A DNA stretch of 49,964 bases from an uncultured Pelagibacteraceae bacterium (GTDB taxonomy: Bacteria; Pseudomonadota; Alphaproteobacteria; Pelagibacterales; Pelagibacteraceae). Position numbers and translations under genes: made by a program. The stretch covers positions 1 to 49,964 of the forward strand of contig CABXUR010000006.1 of NCBI GenBank assembly GCA_902515485.1, given 5' to 3'. Below are positions 25,494-35,874 of this stretch, piece by piece. The notes beneath the pieces were generated by a model that was given only the letters and a program-made list of their open reading frames with translations, made no database searches and had not been told where the DNA came from. Numbering within the stretch: the first letter of the stretch is position 1; the number at the start of each line of letters is the position of its first letter.

Positions 25494-26687
25494 TTGATCA
25501 AAAAAGCAAAAAAAACTAACTCAAAAAATTCTCAAATCAATACAGGCGTTTTAGTTCTTGAAAATAAGAGGGTTTTTAGAGGAATTGGGATTGGTTACAA
25601 AGGAGAAGCTACCGGAGAGGTTTGTTTTAATACCTCGTTAACTGGTTATCAAGAAATAATATCAGATCCATCTTATGCAGGACAAATAATAAACTTTACA
25701 TTTCCCCACATAGGAAATGTTGGAACTAATAAACAGGATTATGAAAGCGATAAAATTTGGACCAAAGGGGTGATTTTTAATTCTGAAATAACTTCTCCAT
25801 CAAACTATAGATCTTTTCAACATTTGGATGCATGGCTTAAGAAAAATAAAATAATTGGTATTACTGGATTAGACACCAGAAGTTTAACAAATTTTATTAG
25901 GGATAAAGGTGCTCCTAAGGGAACGATTGCCAATTCAAAAACTGGAAAATTTAATATTAGTAAACTAACCAACTCAACAATAAAATGGAGTGGTTTAAAA
26001 AACCTTGATCTCGCAGAAAAAGTAACATCACCAAAGAATTATACTTGGAAAGGTCTTAAAACTTGGAAAAAAGAAACAGGTTATAAAAAAAATAATAAAA
26101 ATTCATTTCATGTAGTGGCGATTGACTATGGAATAAAAAAAAATATTTTAAGATATTTTTCAGACTTTAATTGCAAAGTAACTGTAGTTCCATGTAAAAC
26201 ATCTGCAAGTAAAATTTTATCTCTTAAACCAAATGGTATATTTCTATCAAATGGACCTGGAGATCCTGCAGCAACAGGAAAGTATGCAATCAATATAATT
26301 AAAGATTTAATTAAAATTAATTTACCAATTTTTGGAATTTGTTTGGGCCACCAAATTCTTGCTCTCACATTGGGTGGAAAAACAAAAAAAATGAAACTTG
26401 GTCATAGAGGTGCAAACCATCCAGTTAAAAACTTGATACATGATAATGTTGAAATCACTAGTCAAAATCATGGCTTTGTTGTAGTTGAAGAAAATTTACC
26501 GAAAAATATTGAGATTACTCACAAGTCCTTATTTGATGACACTATCGAAGGAATAAAACTTAAAAATAAACCAGTTTTTTCGGTCCAATATCATCCTGAG
26601 TCTAATCCAGGACCACAAGATAGTGTTTATTTGTTTCAAGAATTTATTAACAACATGAAAAAAAATGCCAAAAAGAAAAGATCTTAA
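25494..26687 (+). CDS. carA: Carbamoyl-phosphate synthase small subunit (CarA)
   Basis: CarA hydrolyses glutamine and channels ammonia to CarB for carbamoyl phosphate (arginine and pyrimidine synthesis). The 397-residue protein has the N-terminal domain [24 protein letters not shown] (split over about 36-59) and a class I glutamine amidotransferase domain with the nucleophile Cys283 in GICLGHQIL and the His-Glu pair in [10 protein letters not shown]. The start is a TTG at 25494, directly after an in-frame TAA; a tempting ATG at 25483 is out of frame and closes after four codons. The 3' end overlaps carB by 23 nt. Confidence 0.95.
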   Translation: MIKKAKKTNSKNSQINTGVLVLENKRVFRGIGIGYKGEATGEVCFNTSLTGYQEIISDPSYAGQIINFTFPHIGNVGTNKQDYESDKIWTKGVIFNSEITSPSNYRSFQHLDAWLKKNKIIGITGLDTRSLTNFIRDKGAPKGTIANSKTGKFNISKLTNSTIKWSGLKNLDLAEKVTSPKNYTWKGLKTWKKETGYKKNNKNSFHVVAIDYGIKKNILRYFSDFNCKVTVVPCKTSASKILSLKPNGIFLSNGPGDPAATGKYAINIIKDLIKINLPIFGICLGHQILALTLGGKTKKMKLGHRGANHPVKNLIHDNVEITSQNHGFVVVEENLPKNIEITHKSLFDDTIEGIKLKNKPVFSVQYHPESNPGPQDSVYLFQEFINNMKKNAKKKRS

Positions 26688-29600
26688 AAAAATTTTAGTT
26701 GTTGGTGCCGGACCAATTATAATTGGTCAAGCATGTGAATTTGATTATTCTGGAACACAAGCCTGTAAAGCATTAAGAGATGAAGGTTATAAAGTGGTCT
26801 TAATTAACTCAAATCCAGCAACAATTATGACCGATCCAGACGTTGCTGATCAAACTTATATCGAGCCAATTACTTTAGAGGTTTTAGAAAAAATAGTTAA
26901 AAAAGAAAAACCGGACGCAATACTTCCAACAATGGGTGGCCAAACTGCTCTTAATCTTGCAATGGAAGCAGAAAAAAAAGGAATATTAAAAAAATATAAA
27001 ATAGAACTGATAGGCGCAAACTCTAAAGCAATTTCAAATGCTGAAGACAGAAAAAAATTTAGAGAAAATATGATTGATATTGGTTTGGATTTACCTAAAT
27101 CAGAAATCGTCAATAATATTAATCAAGCATCTAAAGTTTTGAAAAAAATAGGTCTGCCTGCAATTATAAGACCAGCCTTTACTCTTGGAGGTCTTGGAGG
27201 AGGAATAGCTAAAAATAAAAAAGACTACCTAAAAATAATTAAAAATGGTTTGCACGAATCTCCGGTTAGCCAAGTTCTAGTTGAAGAGTGTCTAGAAGGA
27301 TGGAAAGAATTTGAAATGGAGGTTGTAAGAGATAAGAAAGATAATTGTATTATCATTTGTTCAATTGAAAATATTGATCCAATGGGAATTCATACGGGAG
27401 ACTCTGTTACTGTTGCTCCAGCACTTACTCTTACCGACAAAGAATACCAAGTGATGCGGAATGCATCGATTGCATGTTTAAGAAAAATTGGAGTTGAAAC
27501 AGGTGGTTCCAATGTTCAATTTGCTATCAACCCAAAGAATGGTCGAATGGTTGTAATTGAAATGAACCCAAGAGTATCAAGATCATCTGCACTTGCATCA
27601 AAAGCAACTGGTTTTCCAATTGCAAAAGTAGCAGCTAAACTTGCTATTGGATACACATTAGATGAACTAAAAAATGAAATTACAAAAGTAACACCTGCAT
27701 CATTTGAGCCAAGTATTGATTATGTCGTAACTAAAATACCTCGATTTACGTTTGAAAAATTTTCAACTTCGCCAGCATCATTAGGTACTTCTATGAAATC
27801 TGTTGGTGAAGCTATGGCAATTGGGAGAAATTTTAAAGAATCTCTTCAAAAAGCCATGGTATCGCTTGAAACAGGTTTTTCAGGGTTAGATAGAATTTTC
27901 AATTTAAATAAAAAACAAATAGAAAAAAAACTTAAAGAAAATATTCCAAATAAAATTTTACTTGTTGCTGAAGCAATTAGAAAAAAAATTAATTTAAAAA
28001 GAATATTTGTTTTATCAAAAATTGATCCATGGTTCTTAGAACAAATAAAAGAAATTGTAGACAATGAAAATAATATCAAAAATAAAGGATTGCCAATAGA
28101 TTTTAACGAATTTAACAGAATAAAATCAATTGGGTTCTCAGATAAAAAATTATCAGAGTTAACTAATACTAATGAAGATGTTGTCAGACGAAAAAGAATG
28201 GCACTTAAAATATTGCCTGTATTTAAGAAAGTAGACACCTGTGCTGCAGAATTCAAATCTTTCACACCATATATGTATTCAACTTATCAAAGAAATTTCT
28301 CAATAAATTCTGAGTGTGAAGCTGAACCTTCCTCTAAGAAAAAAATTATAATTTTAGGTGGTGGACCTAATCGAATTGGTCAAGGAATTGAATTTGATTA
28401 TTGTTGTTGCCAGGCAAGCTTTTCATTAAAGGATGCTGGTTTTGAAACAATCATGATTAATTGTAACCCTGAAACAGTGTCAACAGATTACGATACTAGT
28501 GATCGATTATATTTTGAACCTCTTAAAGAAGAGTATGTTTTCAATATAATAAAGAAAGAAAAAGAAAAGGGTAAACTGGTTGGTATTATTGCTCAATTCG
28601 GCGGTCAAACTCCAATTAAGCTTGCAAGATTTTTACACGATAACAAACTTCCAATTTTAGGAACACAATATACATCAATTGATCTTGCAGAAGACAGGGA
28701 TAGATTTAGAAATTTACTTAACAAATTGAATTTAAAACAAGCAGAGAGTGGAATTGCAAAAACATTCAAACAAGCAATTCAAATAGCTGAAAAAATAGGT
28801 CTTCCATTAATGGTTAGACCTTCATATGTTTTAGGTGGTAGAGCAATGGAAATTGTTCACGAAAAAAATCAACTTAAAAACTTTGTAGAAGAAGCTTTTA
28901 AAGCAGCAGAAGAAAATCCAATTCTAATTGATAAATTTATTGATCATGCAATGGAAGTAGATGTTGATGCAATATCTGATGGAAAACGAGTTCATGTTGC
29001 AGGAATTATGCAGCATATAGAGGAGGCAGGAATTCATTCAGGAGACTCTGCTTGTAGTCTGCCTCCAATTTCAATTAAGCCATTTTTAATTAAAGAAATT
29101 GAAAATCAAACTAAAAAGTTAGCTTTGGCATTAAAAGTTAAAGGTTTAATGAATATACAATTTGCAATTAAAAAAGATGAAATTTACGTAATTGAAGTTA
29201 ATCCAAGAGCAAGCAGAACCGTGCCCTTTGTATCAAAAGCAAAAGGTCTTCCCTTAGCGAAAATTGCATCCCGTGTAATGGCAGGTGAAAAATTGTCTAA
29301 ATTTAATTTAAAAGATAAATCTAAAGGCATGTATGCAGTTAAGGAAGCTGTATTTCCATTTAATAAATTTCCTAACAGTGATTTACTTTTAGGTCCTGAA
29401 ATGAAATCAACTGGTGAAGTAATGGGATTTGATAAAAACTTTGGAATGGCATTTGCTAAAAGCCAAATCGCATCAGCTAACTCATTACCAAAACAAGGAC
29501 TTGCGTTTATATCATTAAAAGACTCGCACAAAGATGAGGGAATTGATTTGGCAAAAGAACTTATGAAACTTAATTTCACATTATGTGCAACAAAAGGAAC

Positions 29601-29889
29601 GGCAAAATATATTAGAAAACATGGAATGAAATGTAAGATAATTAACAAGGTAAGTAGTGGCTCTCCTCATATAGTTGACGTCTTAGACTCAAAAAAAATT
29701 GCATTAGTAATTAATACTGGCGGTGGAAATACAGAACACAGATTAAATGATGCAATTGCACTTAGAAGAGGAACGCTTAAAAATAAAGTTCCTTATTGTA
29801 CAAATATGTCAACCGCTCAAGCTTGTCTTGAGGCAATTAAATCACTTAAAACTAAAAAATTAGAAGTTATTTCTCTACAGGATATTTAG
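26665..29889 (+). CDS. carB: Carbamoyl-phosphate synthase large subunit (CarB)
   Basis: CarB makes carbamoyl phosphate from bicarbonate, ammonia and two ATP. The 1074-residue protein shows two homologous ATP-grasp halves: the first with [21 protein letters not shown] at about 8-28 and [20 protein letters not shown] near 298, the second with [20 protein letters not shown] near 561 and [20 protein letters not shown] near 845. The C-terminal 130 residues are the MGS-like allosteric domain ([13 protein letters not shown]). Length is normal. It ends 3 nt before the convergent ATP-grasp gene. Confidence 0.97.
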   Translation: MPKRKDLKKILVVGAGPIIIGQACEFDYSGTQACKALRDEGYKVVLINSNPATIMTDPDVADQTYIEPITLEVLEKIVKKEKPDAILPTMGGQTALNLAMEAEKKGILKKYKIELIGANSKAISNAEDRKKFRENMIDIGLDLPKSEIVNNINQASKVLKKIGLPAIIRPAFTLGGLGGGIAKNKKDYLKIIKNGLHESPVSQVLVEECLEGWKEFEMEVVRDKKDNCIIICSIENIDPMGIHTGDSVTVAPALTLTDKEYQVMRNASIACLRKIGVETGGSNVQFAINPKNGRMVVIEMNPRVSRSSALASKATGFPIAKVAAKLAIGYTLDELKNEITKVTPASFEPSIDYVVTKIPRFTFEKFSTSPASLGTSMKSVGEAMAIGRNFKESLQKAMVSLETGFSGLDRIFNLNKKQIEKKLKENIPNKILLVAEAIRKKINLKRIFVLSKIDPWFLEQIKEIVDNENNIKNKGLPIDFNEFNRIKSIGFSDKKLSELTNTNEDVVRRKRMALKILPVFKKVDTCAAEFKSFTPYMYSTYQRNFSINSECEAEPSSKKKIIILGGGPNRIGQGIEFDYCCCQASFSLKDAGFETIMINCNPETVSTDYDTSDRLYFEPLKEEYVFNIIKKEKEKGKLVGIIAQFGGQTPIKLARFLHDNKLPILGTQYTSIDLAEDRDRFRNLLNKLNLKQAESGIAKTFKQAIQIAEKIGLPLMVRPSYVLGGRAMEIVHEKNQLKNFVEEAFKAAEENPILIDKFIDHAMEVDVDAISDGKRVHVAGIMQHIEEAGIHSGDSACSLPPISIKPFLIKEIENQTKKLALALKVKGLMNIQFAIKKDEIYVIEVNPRASRTVPFVSKAKGLPLAKIASRVMAGEKLSKFNLKDKSKGMYAVKEAVFPFNKFPNSDLLLGPEMKSTGEVMGFDKNFGMAFAKSQIASANSLPKQGLAFISLKDSHKDEGIDLAKELMKLNFTLCATKGTAKYIRKHGMKCKIINKVSSGSPHIVDVLDSKKIALVINTGGGNTEHRLNDAIALRRGTLKNKVPYCTNMSTAQACLEAIKSLKTKKLEVISLQDI

Positions 29890-29892
29890 ATT

Positions 29893-31338
29893 TTAAACAT
29901 CAACAATCAATGTGTCCTTAGACCCTCCACCTTGAGAGCTATTAACAATTGTACTTCCTTTTCTAAGTGCAACCCTTGTTAATCCTCCCGTGCTAACATA
30001 CGCAGTTTTTCCAGTAAGTACAAACGGTCTTAAATCAAGATGCCTAGGCTCAATGTCATTTTCAGTAATAGTTGGCGCAGTTGAAAGAGTTTCAAGAGGT
30101 TGAGCAATATACTCTCTTGGATTTTTTTTAATTTTAGCTATTACCTCATCTCTTTCGTTTTTATCTGCTTTAGGACCTATCATTATTCCATAACCACCTG
30201 AGGCATTGGCGGGTTTCACAACTAATTTTGATATATTTTCAATAACATAATTTCTTTCATTTTTATTGTGACATAAGTAAGTTTCTACCTGATTCAAAAT
30301 AGGTTGCTCACCAAGATAATAAACAATCATTTTATTAACATACGAATAAACTACTTTGTCATCGGCAATGCCTGTACCAATTGCATTAATTATTCCAACA
30401 TTTCCTTTGCGCCAACTTTTAAATAGTCCCGGTACACCAATTAGAGATCCTTTATAAAAAACTTTAGGATCAAGAAAATTATCATCAAGACGTCTGTATA
30501 TGCAGTCAACTTTTAATGGACCTTTTACAGTTTTCATATAAACCACATCATTTTCAACAAATAAATCTTTTCCTTCAACTAAAGCAATACCCATTTGATC
30601 GGCTAAAAAAGAGTGTTCAAAATATGCTGAGTTATAAATTCCTGGGGTTAAAACTACCATATGTGGATTTGAGGTTTTCTTGGGTATACATTCAACCATG
30701 CAATTAAAGAGTTTATTAGTGTATTGATGAATTGATGCAACTTTATATCTTGTGAATAATTCAGGAAAAACATCTCTCATTACCATTCTATTTTCAAGCA
30801 TGTAGGATACACCTGATGGAACTCTTAAGTTATCTTCTAAAACCAAATAATCACCATTTGTATTTCTTATTAAGTCTACACCAGAAATATTTGACCAAGC
30901 TTTATGCTTAGGAGAAAATCCATCACATTCTTTTACATAATAGGGTGAATTAAAAATAATTTCTTTTGGAATTACTTTATCTTTAAAAATTTTTTTATGA
31001 TTGTAAACATCGTCAATAAACAGATTTAATGCTTTTACACGTTGTTTCAAGCCCTTAGAAACTTTGTTCCATTGTTTTCTTGGTATTATCCTAGGAATAA
31101 TATCTAAAGGCCATTTTTTTTCTTCAGCCCTATTATTTGCTGCATATACTCTAAAATTTATACCTCTTGCGCTTATTGTACTTTGACAATTCTTCTCTAT
31201 TTCTTGAAGTTTTTTTTTACCATATCTTTCTAAAATAGACGAGATTATAGCTGCGTGTTTTCTAAGTTTGTTATCTTTTGTAAAATATCCATCATAAGCT
31301 TGTTTAGAATTGTAATTGTTCCAGAGTTTTGAAGCCAT
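29893..31338 (-). CDS. Circularly permuted ATP-grasp type 2 protein
   Basis: The 481-residue protein matches the CP_ATPgrasp_2 family (formerly DUF404/DUF407), putative ATP-dependent carboxylate-amine ligases. Supporting segments: GVDLIRNTNGDYLVLEDNLR (split about 151-170), VPSGVSYMLENR, VVLTPGIYNSAYFEHSFLA, IYRRLDDNFLDP, VVKPANASGGYGI (nucleotide-binding Lys and Gly-rich turn), and the C-terminal RPFVLTG and SSQGGGSKDTLI. In many bacteria it is in an operon with an alpha-E protein, a transglutaminase-like protein and Anbu, proposed to make and process an unknown peptide. Here only Anbu is nearby, on the opposite strand. Confidence 0.9.
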   Translation of the reverse strand: MASKLWNNYNSKQAYDGYFTKDNKLRKHAAIISSILERYGKKKLQEIEKNCQSTISARGINFRVYAANNRAEEKKWPLDIIPRIIPRKQWNKVSKGLKQRVKALNLFIDDVYNHKKIFKDKVIPKEIIFNSPYYVKECDGFSPKHKAWSNISGVDLIRNTNGDYLVLEDNLRVPSGVSYMLENRMVMRDVFPELFTRYKVASIHQYTNKLFNCMVECIPKKTSNPHMVVLTPGIYNSAYFEHSFLADQMGIALVEGKDLFVENDVVYMKTVKGPLKVDCIYRRLDDNFLDPKVFYKGSLIGVPGLFKSWRKGNVGIINAIGTGIADDKVVYSYVNKMIVYYLGEQPILNQVETYLCHNKNERNYVIENISKLVVKPANASGGYGIMIGPKADKNERDEVIAKIKKNPREYIAQPLETLSTAPTITENDIEPRHLDLRPFVLTGKTAYVSTGGLTRVALRKGSTIVNSSQGGGSKDTLIVDV

Positions 31339-31451
31339 AAGTGAATAGTGTTTAATAATTGTCTTAAATAATCAAATGCATAATGCAGATATCAGTTATG
31401 CTTTTAATAGATTATTAATTAATGTTAAAATTATCTATTTTATTAATTGAG

Positions 31452-32177
31452 ATGACATATTGTATAGGTATTAAAACTAATGATGGTCTAGTTTTTGCAT
31501 CAGACTCTAGAACAAATGCAGGTCTAGATAACGTGAATATCTACTCTAAAATGTTAACTCATGATGTTGGTGATAGAACAATAGTTATAGTCACATCGGG
31601 AAACTTAGGTACCTCGCAAGCAGTTTATAAATCTATTGAAAAAGATTTGAAAAGTTCGACTGGTATAATGAATCTGAATACTTGCAGTGACTTTGAACAA
31701 ATTGCATCATATGTAGGTTCACTTAATATTGAACACTCTTCTCCACAAGGTATAAATACCGATAATGTTTTACTAGGATCTACATTTATTGTGGGAGGAC
31801 AAATCAAAGGTCAGGGACATGAATTATATTTAGTTTACCCTCAGGGAAATTATATCAGACCGGCAGATAGTAAACCTTATCTAGTTATTGGCGAAGTAAA
31901 GTATGGTAAACCAATTCTTGATAGAGTTATAAAGCCAGATGTGTCAATCGGAGATGCATCAAGATGTGCGCTAATTTCAATGGACTCAACCTTAAAAAGT
32001 GATTTGACTGTTGGACCTCCAATAGACTTTGCTGTTCATAAAAAAGATGCTGATAAATTATTGTCGCTTGAATGTCTAAGTATAACGGACAAAGCTTATT
32101 CTAAAGTTTGCAATGAATGGTCTGAGGGAATTTTTAGAGTTTTTGACTCTTTTCCTCGATTTGATTGGGAAATATAA
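31452..32177 (+). CDS. Anbu, proteasome/HslV-like peptidase
   Basis: Anbu is a bacterial relative of proteasome beta subunits and HslV (Ntn-hydrolase). A frame opens at 31422, but the ATG at 31452 gives MTYCIGIKTNDGLVFASDSRTNAG, the family N-terminus in which Thr2 becomes the catalytic nucleophile after Met removal; this decides the start. The DGLVFASDSR block and the downstream GDRTIVIVTSGNLGTSQAV are typical. 241 residues, normal length. It is divergent from the CP-ATP-grasp gene (about 110 bp between) and convergent with an oxygenase-like gene 2 nt away. Its natural substrates are not known. Confidence 0.92.
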   Translation: MTYCIGIKTNDGLVFASDSRTNAGLDNVNIYSKMLTHDVGDRTIVIVTSGNLGTSQAVYKSIEKDLKSSTGIMNLNTCSDFEQIASYVGSLNIEHSSPQGINTDNVLLGSTFIVGGQIKGQGHELYLVYPQGNYIRPADSKPYLVIGEVKYGKPILDRVIKPDVSIGDASRCALISMDSTLKSDLTVGPPIDFAVHKKDADKLLSLECLSITDKAYSKVCNEWSEGIFRVFDSFPRFDWEI

Positions 32178-32179
32178 TA

Positions 32180-32842
32180 CTATTTAACTTTCCAATCAGT
32201 TTTAAACGTTACATAGTTTACTTGAATACAACGTCTTTCTTTGACAATCTTTTTTTTTTCCATGCCATGCCAGGTATTTGGGCCACTGGTAAACATATAG
32301 CCATAGTTATTTTTATAAGGAACTGTTTTAACCTTTTCTAATTTTTCATTATAAAAATCTGTTCCAAGTTCCTCAGATTCGTTAGCATTATTAACGAATA
32401 TTAAGCCTGACATAAGTTTTTCTTTAATATCACAATGAGGCTTTAACCAAAAACCTTCTCGATCACAAATAACCTCAACTCTAACATATGAGTTTGATAA
32501 ATCTTTATTAATCATTTTTGAAATAGTTTGATGGACTTCTTTAGTTTGAAGTTCGTTGATAAATTTTACTAGATTTGGAAATTGTTTTTCATTTTCTTTC
32601 GTTACGAAACATCTAAATTTAATTGCTTCACCTCCAGATGCTATACCCTCTCTAAATTCAGCAGCACCACCATCGATTGCTCTTGTCCCATCGTAGTTAA
32701 GATTGTGTTTACTCACATCTGGTATGTCAGCTTTAATTATTTCTTCTATTGCCCCATCTGTAAGTGCATTATGATATTCCCAATGATCAAATGGGAAATT
32801 GTGTTTTTTTGATTGAGCTTGAATTGAATTTAAAAATGACAT
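32180..32842 (-). CDS. 2-oxoglutarate/Fe(II)-dependent oxygenase-like protein
   Basis: 220 residues. The C-terminal half fits a double-stranded beta-helix oxygenase: metal ligands His136 and Asp138 (KPHCDIKEK), His192 (NTWHGM) and a following Arg203/204 (RRCIQVNYV) that could hold 2-oxoglutarate; LMSGLIFVN and NNYGYMFTSGPNTWHG give the core strands. The exact family and substrate are not recognised; small hydroxylases acting on sugars, amino acids or proteins are possible. It forms a TAATG junction with the ELM1-like gene upstream, so the two are probably one operon. Confidence 0.72.
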   Translation of the reverse strand: MSFLNSIQAQSKKHNFPFDHWEYHNALTDGAIEEIIKADIPDVSKHNLNYDGTRAIDGGAAEFREGIASGGEAIKFRCFVTKENEKQFPNLVKFINELQTKEVHQTISKMINKDLSNSYVRVEVICDREGFWLKPHCDIKEKLMSGLIFVNNANESEELGTDFYNEKLEKVKTVPYKNNYGYMFTSGPNTWHGMEKKKIVKERRCIQVNYVTFKTDWKVK

Positions 32843-33786
32843 TAAGAATTAATTTTTTGTTTTATAATATTTGCAACTCTATTCGTTTCATCAAGTTTTT
32901 GATAGTTCCAATCTTTAATTTCTTCACCTAAATTTCGAGTAATATTTAACTCTCTAAATAAATTTCTAAATCTTTGAAATCTTTTGTCTTTTTTTTTAGG
33001 TAAAATACTAGCTATATAAATTGGTTTTCCAGTTAATGCTGCTTCGGATATCATTGAGCTAGAATCACATGTAACAATAATATTTTGAGCTATTGCTAAA
33101 GCTGACAGATAGGCTTTTTTATCAATATCCATTATAACTGTATGATCATCTCCAAAATAGTCATTTGCATATTGAATAATATTAGTTGGTGTTCTCATTG
33201 ATGGTATTACCACTAATTGAAAATTATATATTTTTGATAATTCATTAATTTTTTTAAAAATATTATTTATATTTTTTGAGGAATAATCATAATATTTTGT
33301 AGGTCCACCCATTATTAAAGTCCAAATTACTCTCTCATCTTTTTTGATAAAAGAATTTAAATAATCCTTATTTTCATTAATTTCATTTTCAGTAAGATAA
33401 TGAATTGCTCCTCTAGTACTAATTACATTTTGGCCTTTCATCGCATCATGTTCTGGAGCAACGATAAAATCAAAATACTTTAAATCTACTTTTGGATCTT
33501 GAATATGAATATTAAATATTTTTTTATTTGAACTATTTTTTAAATGAATTGATGGAATAACACTTTTACGACCACAAGATATGATAATATCAAAATTATC
33601 ATGATCAATTTTTTTATAAACACTTTGTGAGATAGGTGTCACTTTTGGAGGAATCAGTTTCCAAAAATTATTTAGTTCAACTGTGTGGTGTGTAAAGTCT
33701 ATTTCTAAAGCTTTTGCCAAACCCTCTACTTGGCTAATCATGCCATGCATTCCCTGGGTTAATAATATGCCTTTTAATTTTGTCAT
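32842..33786 (-). CDS. Mitochondrial fission ELM1 family protein
   Basis: The 314-residue protein resembles the ELM1/COG3660 family, glycosyltransferase-like (GT-B fold) proteins found in alphaproteobacteria and plants. Supporting segments: QGMHGMISQVEGLAKALE near residues 11-28, IIISCGRKSVIPSIHLK near 70-86, IHIQDPKV, VAPEHDAMKGQNVISTRGAIH, and a C-terminal MIMGGPTKYYDY-like (LIMGGPTKYYDY) and VTCDSSSMISEAALTGKPIYI, which looks like a nucleotide-sugar-binding loop. The bacterial role is not established; a surface-glycan function is plausible. Confidence 0.85.
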   Translation of the reverse strand: MTKLKGILLTQGMHGMISQVEGLAKALEIDFTHHTVELNNFWKLIPPKVTPISQSVYKKIDHDNFDIIISCGRKSVIPSIHLKNSSNKKIFNIHIQDPKVDLKYFDFIVAPEHDAMKGQNVISTRGAIHYLTENEINENKDYLNSFIKKDERVIWTLIMGGPTKYYDYSSKNINNIFKKINELSKIYNFQLVVIPSMRTPTNIIQYANDYFGDDHTVIMDIDKKAYLSALAIAQNIIVTCDSSSMISEAALTGKPIYIASILPKKKDKRFQRFRNLFRELNITRNLGEEIKDWNYQKLDETNRVANIIKQKINS

Positions 33787-33795
33787 TTATCCTTA

Positions 33796-33801
33796 TATAA
33801 C
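33796..33801 (+). promoter_or_regulatory. Candidate -10 box of trxB, probably leaderless
   Basis: TATAAC at 33796-33801 ends 6 nt before the trxB ATG at 33808 in a 21-bp divergent gap. The expected start point coincides with the ATG. The -35 position (TTTTAA region near 33772) is weak, so the promoter call is tentative. Confidence 0.4.
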
Positions 33802-33807
33802 TTTTGT

Positions 33808-34752
33808 ATGAGTGATAATCCAACTAAACACACAAAAGTGTTAATAATTGGATCTGGTCCAGCCGGATACACAGCAGCCGTTTATGCAGCTCGAGCAATG
33901 TTAAGCCCTATATTAGTCTATGGTTCTGCACCCGGTGGACAATTAACTACAACAACAGATGTAGAAAATTATCCAGGTTTTGCTGATGTGATTCAAGGTC
34001 CATGGCTAATGGATCAAATGAAAGACCAGGCTAAAGCTGTTGGAACTGAAATGATCGAAGATCATATTTCATCAGTAAATTTAAAAACCACACCCTTTGA
34101 AGCTTTAGGTGATAGTGGCCAAAAATATACTGCGGAAAGTATAATTATTTCAACTGGTGCTCAAGCAAGATGGTTAAATTTAGAATCCGAACAAAAATTT
34201 AGAGGCTTTGGAGTTTCTGCATGTGCTACATGCGATGGTTTCTTCTTTAAAGATAAAGAAGTTGCAGTTGTTGGTGGTGGTAATGCAGCTGTTGAGGAAG
34301 CAATGTTTCTTACAAAATTTGCATCCAAGGTAAAACTAATACATAGAAGAAATGAATTAAGAGCTGAAAAATTGCTTCAAAAGAAATTAATGGAAAATAA
34401 AAAAATTGAAATCATCTGGGATAGTGCCGTTGATGAAGTAATTGGAGATGGTGAACCCAAAAATGTTACAGGTCTCAAAATTAAAAATTTAAAAACTAAT
34501 AATATTGAAGAAATTAAAATTGATGGTTTATTTATTGCAATTGGTCATGATCCTGCAACAGCATTATTTAAAGAGCAATTGAATATGGATAAAGAAGGTT
34601 ATTTAATAACTAAACCAGACTCGACAGAAACTAATATACCTGGAGTTTATGCTGCAGGAGATGTTAAAGACAAGACTTTTAGACAAGCTGTAACTGCTGC
34701 AGGTATGGGCTGTATGGCAGCATTAGAAGCTGAAAAATTTTTATCACATTAA
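33808..34752 (+). CDS. trxB: Thioredoxin reductase
   Basis: A cytoplasmic FAD enzyme passing electrons from NADPH to thioredoxin. The 314-residue protein has the FAD-binding VLIIGSGPAGYTAAVYAARA near residues 11-30, the GGQL segment, the redox pair Cys139/Cys142 in SACATCDGFF, the NADPH-binding VAVVGGGNAAVEEAMFL near 152-168, and the C-terminal GVYAAGDVKDKTFRQAVTAAG. It begins a plus-strand run of four genes. Confidence 0.97.
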   Translation: MSDNPTKHTKVLIIGSGPAGYTAAVYAARAMLSPILVYGSAPGGQLTTTTDVENYPGFADVIQGPWLMDQMKDQAKAVGTEMIEDHISSVNLKTTPFEALGDSGQKYTAESIIISTGAQARWLNLESEQKFRGFGVSACATCDGFFFKDKEVAVVGGGNAAVEEAMFLTKFASKVKLIHRRNELRAEKLLQKKLMENKKIEIIWDSAVDEVIGDGEPKNVTGLKIKNLKTNNIEEIKIDGLFIAIGHDPATALFKEQLNMDKEGYLITKPDSTETNIPGVYAAGDVKDKTFRQAVTAAGMGCMAALEAEKFLSH

Positions 34753-34755
34753 AGA

Positions 34756-35169
34756 ATGAAATTAAATTGGCTTATTTTTGCAACAGGATGGATGTCATTC
34801 AGAGCGCTAGGATCAGGCTTATTTTTGTTTTGGACTTTTACAGGTAATGAACGTTCAGCACCCTCTGAATGGATAGTCCCTTTTGTAGGTGACTTTATAA
34901 TTGGAATCACTGCAATATTCTTAGTTTACTACATTATAAAAAAACCAAGTGCTATTTTATGGGGTCTATTACTTTCATGGAATGTAGTTGGTCTATTCGA
35001 TTTATTTGGAGCAATTATGGTCAGTTTTGAAGCTCCTTTTGGACCTTTGCCAGAAATAGGATTAAATTCCTCGGGTGTAAGATTTGTTTTAAGTTTAAAT
35101 ACTTTAATACAAATTTCATCAATATACTTAATGTTTCAAAAAGATATAAAAGAATATTTCAAAATTTAG
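34756..35169 (+). CDS. Small four-helix membrane protein, unknown
   Basis: 137 residues with four hydrophobic segments at about 4-26, 41-62, 67-90 and 106-126; the N-terminal one contains WLIFATGWMSFRALGSGLFLFW. Not recognised as a characterised family, though it has the look of the small DUF membrane proteins common in marine bacteria. It starts 3 nt after trxB and 25 nt before the SDR gene, so it is probably co-transcribed with trxB. No residue suggests a catalytic function. Confidence 0.7.
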   Translation: MKLNWLIFATGWMSFRALGSGLFLFWTFTGNERSAPSEWIVPFVGDFIIGITAIFLVYYIIKKPSAILWGLLLSWNVVGLFDLFGAIMVSFEAPFGPLPEIGLNSSGVRFVLSLNTLIQISSIYLMFQKDIKEYFKI

Positions 35170-35194
35170 AAATTTTAAAAAAAATATTAAAAAA

Positions 35195-35869
35195 ATGACT
35201 GAGTCAGTTTTAATCGTAGGAGCAGGAAGTGGATTAAGTGCATCCTTAGCTCGCTTATGTTCCTCGAAAGGAATGAAGGTTGTTCTTGCAGCAAGAGATA
35301 TTGAAAAGCTTCAAGATTTAAAAAAAGAAATTGGAGCTAATACAATTAAATGTGATGCCACTAAAATTAAGAGTGTGACAAACTTATTCAAGAAAACTGA
35401 CAAAATAATTGGGGTGCCAAATTTAGTGATTTATAACCCATCAAAAAGTCTCGGAGGCAGTATTGTTGACTTAGATCCCCAAAAAGCATTTGAAGCAATT
35501 AATATTACAAGTTATGGAGGTTTTTTGGTGTCTCAACAGTCTGCAAAAAGAATGCTTAAAAAAAAACGTGGAAGTATTTTTTTTACTGGTGCCACCGCAA
35601 GTATAAAAGGTTTTCCAAATTCTTCTGTTTTTGCAATGGGAAAATTTGGTTTAAGAGGTTTGGCTCAATCATTGGCAAGAGAATTACATCCTCAAAATAT
35701 TCATATTGGTCACTTTATTATCGATGGTGGTATTGGCCACGAAAATTATGGATCTTATAAGACTATACATCCAGATGAAATTGCAAAAATATATCTTCAG
35801 TTTCATAACCAAGATAAAAGTGCATGGTCTTGGGAAACTCAAATAAGAACATCTGTTGAAAAATTTTAA
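35195..35869 (+). CDS. Short-chain dehydrogenase/reductase-like protein with Tyr-to-Phe active site
   Basis: 224 residues with the SDR Rossmann fold: cofactor motif VGAGSGLSASLAR near 8-20, an LAARD basic segment that would suit NADP(H), and LVIYNPSK in the NNAG position. At the active site Ser136 is kept, and the YxxxK motif reads FAMGK with Phe146 and Lys150, so the catalytic Tyr is replaced. RGLAQSLARELHPQNIHIGHFIIDG is typical of a distinct SDR subgroup often annotated as glyoxal/glucose dehydrogenase-like without proof. Function uncertain; it may be a weak or non-canonical reductase. Confidence 0.82.
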   Translation: MTESVLIVGAGSGLSASLARLCSSKGMKVVLAARDIEKLQDLKKEIGANTIKCDATKIKSVTNLFKKTDKIIGVPNLVIYNPSKSLGGSIVDLDPQKAFEAINITSYGGFLVSQQSAKRMLKKKRGSIFFTGATASIKGFPNSSVFAMGKFGLRGLAQSLARELHPQNIHIGHFIIDGGIGHENYGSYKTIHPDEIAKIYLQFHNQDKSAWSWETQIRTSVEKF

Positions 35870-35874
35870 ATATT

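Noticed and set aside
27846-28265. 139-codon minus-strand open frame
   Set aside because: It is a shadow of carB, low in complexity and without any family motif.
29184-29648. 154-codon minus-strand open frame
   Set aside because: It is antisense to the conserved second half of carB and has no independent support.
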